From Hippea jasoniae (GTDB taxonomy: Bacteria > Campylobacterota_A > Desulfurellia > Desulfurellales > Hippeaceae): a stretch of 55,102 nt of DNA. The notes beneath the pieces are model-generated. The model saw nothing but the letters and a program-made list of their open reading frames with translations. It was not told the origin of the DNA and searched no databases. How positions within the stretch are numbered: the first letter of the stretch is position 1; every line of letters starts with the position of its first letter. Positions 48,791-55,102 of this stretch are shown one piece after another. The position numbers and the translations under genes are program-made. The stretch lies in the NCBI RefSeq assembly GCF_000744435.1, contig NZ_JQLX01000001.1, positions 1 through 55,102 on the forward strand, read 5' to 3'.

Positions 48791-49246
48791 CTACCAGCAG
48801 CCGTTTTCTTCCATTTTTCTTTTTAATTCGATAAAAACATGTACTACATCATCTATTTCTAACAGATCAAAGTGGCTACCATCGTTAAAACCGATTACAA
48901 GTTTTTCCGTCATAAATAAACGACACAATAAGCATTCTTTGTATATATCTATAAACTCTATTTCGCTAAATTTGCGTTCCATGGTTTTTATTGCTGTCTT
49001 TATAACGATTGATTTATCTTTTATAATCAATCGAGTGAAACAGTTGACAGCGCACCAGATAACAAATAATAGAGCTATTACCAAGTAGCCAATAATTTTT
49101 GCTCTGCCAGACAAAACACCAGGTGGTATAAGTGAAAGAGTCATTATCCAGGCGAGGGCTACACTCATTTGTGACTGCTTTATGCTAAATGTCTTTGGTT
49201 TAACTGTTATCCAGCCTGTTTTGCTATCCTTGGTTATACAAGCCAT
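48791..49246 (-). CDS. Small membrane protein with PH-like domain
   Basis: A 151-residue protein with two close membrane segments (about 28-45 and 50-72), then a soluble C-terminal part. That part (CFTRLIIKDKSIVIKTAIK, SEIEFIDIYKECLL, HFDLLEIDDVVHVFIEL) looks like a bacterial PH-type beta domain ending in a helix, but the likeness is only in pattern. AGGTGG lies 8 bases before the ATG at 49246; the in-frame GTG four codons earlier is part of that site. It lies 35 bases after the frameshifted Card1-like gene and may share its transcript. No function is known. Confidence 0.65.
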   Translation of the reverse strand: MACITKDSKTGWITVKPKTFSIKQSQMSVALAWIMTLSLIPPGVLSGRAKIIGYLVIALLFVIWCAVNCFTRLIIKDKSIVIKTAIKTMERKFSEIEFIDIYKECLLCRLFMTEKLVIGFNDGSHFDLLEIDDVVHVFIELKRKMEENGCW

Positions 49247-49281
49247 TATAATGTCCACCTCGTTTTACTTTGTATTAACGA

Positions 49282-50357
49282 TTAATAGTTGAATGCTGTA
49301 TCGCGCCATTTTGATACTACCGCCTGGGGGTTTTCTAACAAATCAATTAGCTGTGAAGGATTTATAAAATTAACACCCAAATCTTTTGCTTTTTTCTTCA
49401 ATACTGGAGAATGATGGCAGCTAACAAGCACAGGCACAGAAAACCTTCCACCTATAATTTTAGATAGAGAAGAAACCCTGCGGATGTGCTCGTCGTTGTT
49501 TAGTTTTTTTGATGTTTTTTTGCAGGAGAAATAGTAGAGTATGTTGTTTTTAACAGCAGCAACATCTATTTCATTTTTTAAATTTTTATCTAAATCCTCT
49601 ATATTAATATTCACCTTTACCTCGTCAAAGAATCTGGATCGCTTCAGTGTTTCAAAGGTAAAGAACTCAAGGGCATATCCGCTTAATGAAAAATTCAAGG
49701 TTTCATGTCCATAAAATGTCTTTAGATGTTTGTCGAGAATTTTTTGCTCCTTTTTTATATAAAGATTAAGTTTGTTGAGATTTTTAGAGGATAGTTGTTT
49801 ATCTGTGATGACCTTGCAGAAAAAGTTTTCTTTTATAAGTTTTTTATAGAATTCAAATAGTAAATCAATTTTATTACCCAGTTTTTCTTTGTAGTTGTTT
49901 GTCGATGTTATGGTATAGCCTGCAGTTTCAAAAAAGTCCGAAATTGTTAATATATTTTCTTTAATGCTTGATACAACTAATCCACTGTCCATGTCAAGAA
50001 TGTTGCCTTCTGGCGTGTAATAGTAAACTTTCCCTCCGTTTTCAATAACCCATATAGATATAATGAAGGATGTAAATTTTGTTGAGGCATTTGATAGGTA
50101 CACAACATCTTTGATGTTGGAGTTTGTTTTTGCTTTGTTCAAGACTGATATAATGTTTGTTTTGTTGTAGGTTTCTATAGGGATAATTTGAGTGGATATG
50201 CCTCTATTTTGAAAAAACTTTTCTGTATTTTTGCTTTTTTAATCGATACAGACCAATCTGTATAAAAGACAGTTATTCTATCTATTTTATTTTTAAAACC
50301 TAAGGCAAAAATTATATTGGGTAGAATCTCTTTTGCCGATGTTATCCATAACTCCAT
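49282..50357 (-). pseudogene. Card1/Can2-like CARF nuclease (DUF1887), frameshifted
   Basis: Two overlapping frames make one protein of about 358 residues. The first (50357 to 50175) gives the start of a CARF domain (MELWITSAKEILPNIIFAL, DRITVFYTDWS). The second (from 50142, TTG, open farther upstream) gives the rest (DVVYLSNASTKFTSFII, GGKVYYYTPEGN) and a PD-(D/E)xK nuclease domain (LEFFTFETL, NEIDVAAVKNN, YYFSCKKTSKK, SLSKIIGGRFSVPVLVS). A -1 shift near the T6 run at 50215-50220 rejoins them. Card1/Can2 nucleases are switched on by cyclic oligoadenylate from type III CRISPR. The TGGTK-like ligand motif reads NASTK and the ECK catalytic motif reads SCK, so it is probably inactive. The family call is by eye. 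Confidence 0.6.
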
Positions 50358-50366
50358 TTTGGGCTA

Positions 50367-50395
50367 TTTATATAGATTTTTTCTTTTAAAGTCAA
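50367..50395 (-). promoter_or_regulatory. Promoter of the Card1-like gene, nearly leaderless
   Basis: On the minus strand TTGACT (50395-50390), a 17-base spacer and TATAAA (50372-50367) form a strong promoter. Nine bases separate the -10 from the ATG at 50357 and there is no Shine-Dalgarno, which also supports that start. Confidence 0.6.
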
Positions 50396-50418
50396 ATGTA
50401 TGAAATAGAGGGAATCTT

Positions 50419-53400
50419 TTATCTAATTTTCTTGCCGTTCCATTCACCGTTCCATGGTTTTGACTTAAACCCATACCTCCAGTGTCCTTTGAATGATTTA
50501 CCGTTTTTAGAGAAGCTAAACTCAAATACACCGGCATCTTTGTTTGGCTTGTAAGTTGGAGCCTCTCTCCAGACTCCAGAAAGGATATTCCCTTTTAATG
50601 TTCCTTCTATTTTCCCGTTGTCATGGGTATAAGTGCCGATTATTTTATTGTTGTTTTGCTTTATAGTCATTAAACCAAAGTTAGTTTTCCATCTGCCTGA
50701 AATCTGCTGGATGTTTATATTATTTGAATCGGATGCATAATGTAATTTTATGTTGCCGATATTGTCTATTTCTATTATTTGTTGCCATTTTTTATGCGGA
50801 TAGGAATAGTGTGTAATCCTGTCTTTTGTTATAACGGTTATCTTGCCAGCTTTTGAGTTTCCTTTTAAATTCAAAATAATGCTTTCTGTGTTATTGGCTG
50901 ATAAAACTATATTGTTTTTTCCTTCATAAATCCTCTGGTTTATTTTGCCGTTTTTATATATTTTTGCGACTGCTTTTTGCATTACCAAACCTTTGTCGTT
51001 TTTGATTTTATAATCGGATAATCCTGATCGATTTAATATGATTATGTAATGGTTTTTAGATGCTTTTAAGGATAGCTGTATAACCTTATAAATCTCAGAT
51101 TTTTTATATCTTTTGGTTGGTTTTTTTATTTGTGAGGCATATGCAGGTTGTATCAGGTTAAACCTGAAAAATTGATATGTCGTTTTTTTATTTGGTTTTA
51201 AGTTAGAGATTAAAGTTTCAACGAGCGTGTGTGCATACAGTGCAAGCGTATTATCCTTAACAAGCTGTTTTGCTGTGTCGCTGAGTTTTGATTCATCAAG
51301 CGAGGTTAGATACATAGAAAAGACATCTATAAAAACCTTTTTCCATTGCTTGCTTCTGACATCCTTAATAGTGCTGTCTGCTGTTAAACCGAGGTTTGTT
51401 GCGGTTATAACGGTTTTGGCTTTACCCACTACCTTGGCAAAAGGGATGTCTGTTAGACTGAGCAGAAGAAATTGTATGCTGGGCAGAAGGACAGTGTGCA
51501 TAATTTCCTGACCCTCTGAGGCAAAGCCCTTAACTTTAAGCATATCGGTTAGGGCGTGATTGTTTGTTGGATTTGCATCAAATTTACTTGAATTTATTGC
51601 AATGTTAAACTGATAAGAGCCTCTTTCAAATACATCTATGCCGGGATATTGAACAAACGATTTAGTGTTTGATTTGCCATTGAAGGCAACGATAAACCTG
51701 TTGTCTTTTGTTTTTCTTAAGTCCCACAAAACTCCATCAAAAATGATAGGCTGTGTTTTTGGGTAGCTGTTTGAACCTTCCCATGCCGTAAATAGGGCAC
51801 TCAACAATGCTTCTTGATCGGGATCTGGAGGAGCTGGAATAAAAGCAGTCTGTGAAATTTTTAGATCAACAGTCAAATCAAAATCCTTAAATATTTTTAC
51901 AAGGTCTGCCTGCGGGTGAAATCTATCCACCACAAAAATTTTAAAAGGGTTGAATATTGCAGCATACAATGAGTTTGACTGAAATCCTGTTTCAACAGAC
52001 TCAATGGCTAAATCGATGCCCACAGAGAAGTGTATTTGCTTTTTTAGTTTTAATTCTGGAATCTGGATGGTAATTGTTTCATCGTAGGCTTTTTGCATCG
52101 TTGGCAAACCTACCCAGTGGTAGTAAAGGGTATATTTATCTTGTGGTTGAACTTCTATTGTTATGTTTTTTAAACCACCCCTATCACCATAATTTTTTAC
52201 AAGAGCACCACCTGAGTTTGAATCTATTGTAATAATTGCTCTGTATGGTTTTTTATCTGGTTTGTTGATAGCTTTGAAGCTGAAACTTATTTTGTTGTAG
52301 TAGGAAGGATAGGCGGGTAGTATTTGGTATTTTGCATAAGCGGCTATCTTTTTAATTTTGCTGTTTATATGGATTGTGATACTTGCAGATTGGGCTGTAT
52401 TTGTATCAATTGCCATTATGAATACACTTGTTTGCACTTTCTTTGAGTTTTGTAATTCTCTGTCTGTTGGAGCTGTGTAGACAACCTCTGCCTCTCCCGA
52501 TGAGTTGGTTGTAGCCTTGAGAGTAGATAGTTTGCCAAATTTTGGTTGAGTAAATTTTATGTATCTATTCTTAACAGGTTTTCCTTTTGTATCCTTTACA
52601 ATTACCTTCAACATACATCTGCTATTTTTGTTAGGTGTTGTGTTTAATGGTAGAGGGGTTTGTGATTTTAATTCAATTGTTTCGGTTTTGTTATTATTTG
52701 TATAAAAGTTGTCATAGTGATTAAATGCATCAAGGAGAGTAAAGGCAACATCGTGGGTTATCTGTTTTACGGAGTTAAAATTCCCACCACAGCCGTAGTT
52801 TACATTGTGTAAAATAACATCTATGCTTACTGCAACAGGTGTGTCGCCTATGAATTTGATCAATAAAATTCCTCCTGAGGCGATAGAGAACTCTTCTTTT
52901 GATGTATTTTTAGGGGCTGATATACCATACAGCAGCAAAAAGTCTTTTCCGTTTTCTAAAAAGACATGCCCAAATTGGTGAGGATTGCTTAAAAAACGGT
53001 TGTAAAAGTTGTTGATTGTACTTACAACCGTGTTGCAGTCAAGCTCGTTGAAAAAACTGTAATTTATTTTTAAAGCAAGGAGATATGTTAAGGTGTTTCT
53101 GTTTATATGCGATGGATTAACCGCATCTGCAATCCAGTAGAGTTTAGTATTCGGGATGGTTTTGAAATATACGGTATTTTTTTCAAATGCAGGAAGTGAG
53201 GGTAGATATGGTTGTTTGTTTGGAAAGTGAAGCTTAAAAGTAGGGTAGAGTTGCCTGGCTGTTTTGCCAAGCTCAAATTTGGTTAACCTGTTTAGCTCAT
53301 TCCAGCTGTTTTCTTTAAACCTTTTATTTATTTTTTCCCTGCTTTTTTGGTCAAGCGAATTTAATTTATTAAGTTCCTTTATCAATCGCTTTTTTAAGGA

Positions 53401-53892
53401 GGCATTGGATGTTTCTTTAATTGAAGCATCTAAATAATCCTTTAATGTGGGAAAATAGGGTATAGAGGCAGGATTCCATTTTATCTGCCAGCTTTTCTTT
53501 GATAAATTGACAAAAAACAGGTTCAGTTTCTTTTGCAGTATAGATATGTAGCGGGATTTGTATTTATTAAAAAGAAAAGTTTTTTCTCTATTGAACTCTT
53601 CAAGGGTGCTTTTGTTTAAATAATCAAACTCATATACTTCTGCTGCCTTGAAGTTAAACGCCTTAAGCGATTCTTCTATTCTTCCTAAAGCTGCTTGTAA
53701 TATGTGGCTTAGTTGTTGCGATGAATTTTCTTTATCATCCTTAATATGATAGATTTTCTGTTTGAGTTTTTCTGCGTATATACTTTCCGATTTGGCTTTT
53801 TTTAAACTGATTTTGCATCTATGCTTAAATTGGTCGCCTAAGGAGAAGGCGCTTTGTGCAAAAGCAGAAGTGGTTATAAAAAAAGAAATCAA
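50419..53892 (-). CDS. Large secreted protein with Ig-like and beta-barrel-like domains
   Basis: A 1157-residue exported protein. A hydrophobic stretch ending SAFAQ is a signal peptide. Residues to about 240 are helical and Lys-rich. A middle part (about 400-510) has a bacterial Ig-like (Big_1) look: LKVIVKDTKGKPVKNRYIKF then TNSSGEAEVVYTAP. A CARDB-like section follows near 640-780. The C-terminus (about 1060-1157) has GRWKTNFGLMTIKQ, GTYTHDNGKIEGTLKGN and GHWRYG, a repeat-like beta pattern seen in other hypothetical proteins. The start is unclear: TTG at 53892 is used, but in-frame codons upstream encode KIYKLAIIC, a proper signal-peptide start, with no ATG, GTG or TTG before them. The function is unknown. 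Confidence 0.8.
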   Translation of the reverse strand: MISFFITTSAFAQSAFSLGDQFKHRCKISLKKAKSESIYAEKLKQKIYHIKDDKENSSQQLSHILQAALGRIEESLKAFNFKAAEVYEFDYLNKSTLEEFNREKTFLFNKYKSRYISILQKKLNLFFVNLSKKSWQIKWNPASIPYFPTLKDYLDASIKETSNASLKKRLIKELNKLNSLDQKSREKINKRFKENSWNELNRLTKFELGKTARQLYPTFKLHFPNKQPYLPSLPAFEKNTVYFKTIPNTKLYWIADAVNPSHINRNTLTYLLALKINYSFFNELDCNTVVSTINNFYNRFLSNPHQFGHVFLENGKDFLLLYGISAPKNTSKEEFSIASGGILLIKFIGDTPVAVSIDVILHNVNYGCGGNFNSVKQITHDVAFTLLDAFNHYDNFYTNNNKTETIELKSQTPLPLNTTPNKNSRCMLKVIVKDTKGKPVKNRYIKFTQPKFGKLSTLKATTNSSGEAEVVYTAPTDRELQNSKKVQTSVFIMAIDTNTAQSASITIHINSKIKKIAAYAKYQILPAYPSYYNKISFSFKAINKPDKKPYRAIITIDSNSGGALVKNYGDRGGLKNITIEVQPQDKYTLYYHWVGLPTMQKAYDETITIQIPELKLKKQIHFSVGIDLAIESVETGFQSNSLYAAIFNPFKIFVVDRFHPQADLVKIFKDFDLTVDLKISQTAFIPAPPDPDQEALLSALFTAWEGSNSYPKTQPIIFDGVLWDLRKTKDNRFIVAFNGKSNTKSFVQYPGIDVFERGSYQFNIAINSSKFDANPTNNHALTDMLKVKGFASEGQEIMHTVLLPSIQFLLLSLTDIPFAKVVGKAKTVITATNLGLTADSTIKDVRSKQWKKVFIDVFSMYLTSLDESKLSDTAKQLVKDNTLALYAHTLVETLISNLKPNKKTTYQFFRFNLIQPAYASQIKKPTKRYKKSEIYKVIQLSLKASKNHYIIILNRSGLSDYKIKNDKGLVMQKAVAKIYKNGKINQRIYEGKNNIVLSANNTESIILNLKGNSKAGKITVITKDRITHYSYPHKKWQQIIEIDNIGNIKLHYASDSNNINIQQISGRWKTNFGLMTIKQNNNKIIGTYTHDNGKIEGTLKGNILSGVWREAPTYKPNKDAGVFEFSFSKNGKSFKGHWRYGFKSKPWNGEWNGKKIR

Positions 53893-54045
53893 ACATATAA
53901 TAGCTAACTTATATATTTTTAATATAGCAAAACCGTTGTCTACTGAATTAGTTAGCCTGTAAAATTTACACTCCTCGAATTACCATCTCACCTTCTTCAA
54001 TTTAAAGTATCTTTATAAATATAGCAAGCTTTTTTAAAGCTTATA

Positions 54046-54909
54046 TCAAATTTGAAACTTTCCTATTTCTTTAGCAACATTATCCGCAATCTCTTTTAAC
54101 TCTACAGATGCCCTTGAAACATTTTCAGAAACCTTTGCATTCTCTCTGGCTGCTTCGACAGCTTCTTTGATCTGCATATCTATTTCTGTTATTGTTGCTG
54201 AAATCTCCTCGATTGCAGATGATGTTGTGTTTATATCTTCTATTGATTTGTCGGTTTTTTTGACGATATCATCTATCCTTTTTTTATTACTGTTTATTGA
54301 GATTGTTTCGGACGAAATACTCTCCTGCGTTTTTTTGGTTTTCTCGATAGCCTTTTCGACATCGTTTTGCATCTTTATAATCATATTTCTTATTTCCTCG
54401 GTAGAACTCTGGGTTTTTTCTGCTAACTTCCTAACCTCGTCAGCAACAACCGCAAAACCCCTTCCTACATCTCCTGCCCTTGCTGCCTCAATCGCTGCAT
54501 TTAGAGCCAAAAGATTTGTTTGGTCGGCTATTTCGCTGATGACATTAACGATTTTTCCTATCTCTTTTGATGATTCTCCAACTATGTTTATCTGGCTTAG
54601 CGTTTCTTCAGCCAACTGAAGATTTTTATTCATGTTTGTAACTCTCTGTTCAACATCGTTTAGCATGGCGGTATTTGTTTGACTGATTGAACTTGCAATA
54701 AAACTTATATCTTCTGCTTTTTTTGCTATATCTTCTGTGGCTTTTGATGCATCCTGTATAGCAGTGAAAATTTCATCCATGCTTTTGGTTACCTCTTCAC
54801 TTGCTGATGACATCTCTATGGCAGCAGACGATAGATTTGTTGATCTATCTATCATTATATCTGAGGCGTTTTTTATATCTTTTATCATTTTTTGTAACTC
54901 TTGAGCCAT
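54046..54909 (-). pseudogene. Methyl-accepting chemotaxis protein, signalling half only
   Basis: A 287-residue cytoplasmic signalling domain of a chemoreceptor. The hairpin tip that binds CheA and CheW is intact: [20 protein letters not shown] and [18 protein letters not shown]. Long heptad helices flank it. Sensor, membrane and HAMP parts are missing. The frame remains open upstream of the first Met to about 54990 and reads into the start of an IS256-type element, and the codons just before it ([12 protein letters not shown]) look like the end of a HAMP region. It is best read as a receptor gene cut by the insertion. No ribosome site precedes the Met at 54909. A soluble receptor is the alternative. 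Confidence 0.75.
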
Positions 54910-54962
54910 TTCATGATATTGTATAAAAACCTTCGCAATTTTGTTGAATCTCCAAAAGAAAA

Positions 54963-55008
54963 GGATAGACTTCTCGGTAAGCTAAAAAAGGAAAGGAGAA
55001 GCCTATCC
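54963..55008 (+). promoter_or_regulatory. Hairpin covering the transposase ribosome site
   Basis: GGATAGACTTCTC (54963-54975) pairs with GAGAAGCCTATCC (54996-55008) over 13 positions with one mismatch and a 20-base loop. The GGAG ribosome site (54995-54998) is at the base of the second arm, two bases before the ATG region. Such hairpins in insertion sequences block translation from read-through transcripts. Confidence 0.55.
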
Positions 55009-55009
55009 C

Positions 55010-55102
55010 ATGAGGAAAGATAGCAGAATTTTTAAAGAATTACTAACAAAATTTGTGGCAGAAGAAGACCCTATACTGAGTATGTTGAAGTGGGTAATGG
55101 AT
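55010..55102 (+). CDS. IS256-family transposase, N-terminal fragment
   Basis: The first 31 codons of a transposase cut by the window end: MRKDSRIFKELLTKFV, then EEDPILSMLKWVMD. This opening resembles IS256-family (mutator-type) transposases of thermophilic anaerobes. The DDE catalytic residues lie beyond the window. AAAGGAG lies upstream within the hairpin arm. Confidence 0.6.
   Translation, partial: MRKDSRIFKELLTKFVAEEDPILSMLKWVMD

Larger units (their letters stand above)
54925..55102 (+). mobile_element. IS256-family element, left end (partial)
   Basis: The left part of an insertion sequence: non-coding end, RBS-masking hairpin and the first codons of the transposase. The exact outer end is not certain; it lies between the last receptor-like codons (about 54925) and the hairpin at 54963. 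The terminal inverted repeat and target duplication cannot be checked because the right end is outside the window. Confidence 0.55.

Noticed and set aside
54000-54045. Terminator after the chemoreceptor gene (AAGCTT inverted repeat)
   Set aside because: The stem is A/T-rich and is followed on the minus strand by mixed sequence rather than a T run.

Overview
The window is about 55 kb of AT-rich bacterial chromosome, densely packed with core genes. Gene content suggests a Gram-negative, probably thermophilic anaerobe with vitamin B12-dependent acyl-CoA metabolism: fused acyl-CoA mutase IcmF, B12 assembly genes, split transketolase, archaeal-type phosphoglycerate mutase ApgM, ArnT-like glycosyltransferase and MinCDE. 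A Desulfurella/Hippea-like member of the Campylobacterota would fit, but this rests on gene style, not on a database comparison.

Left arm (1-22.7 kb, mostly + strand): an acyl-CoA dehydrogenase tail, a DUF6125 protein and IcmF form an acyl-CoA cassette. Next come a Bax-like glucosaminidase and the tmRNA gene (-), a DUF2726 / Trm112-like / EamA trio, minCDE (-), yjbQ-apgM-small protein and a GT39 glycosyltransferase (-). A long + run follows: ruvX, mltG, miaB, bifunctional nuclease, dGTPase, pmbA, guaA, 7TM-HD phosphodiesterase, ybeY and cysE.

Middle (22.7-42.2 kb, all - strand): one nearly gapless run reads dnaA, dnaN, recF, gyrB, gyrA, prenyl synthase, hemA, hemC, hemD, split transketolase, ftsE, ftsX, envC-like, ctpA, polysaccharide deacetylase-like, tsaD. 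It joins replication initiation, haem synthesis and divisome/cell-wall control. FtsE is unusual because several ATPase motifs are altered. The DnaA domain IV signature is also unusual, and G/C strand bias flips inside recF.

Right arm (42.2-48.0 kb, + strand): a membrane protein and five cobalamin late-assembly genes (cobT, cobS, threonine-phosphate decarboxylase, cobQ, cbiB), which could supply the cofactor of IcmF.

Accessory end (48.0-55.1 kb): a non-coding unit has its own promoter, a structured leader, two perfect 36-bp repeats around a 40-bp spacer, a degenerate third repeat and a terminator, so it looks like a tiny orphan CRISPR array. Beside it lie a small PH-like membrane protein and a frameshifted Card1/Can2-like (CARF plus nuclease, DUF1887) gene with altered ligand and catalytic motifs. 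Together they look like the remnant of a type III CRISPR locus. A 1157-residue secreted protein, a chemoreceptor that has lost its sensor half, and the start of an IS256-family element close the window.
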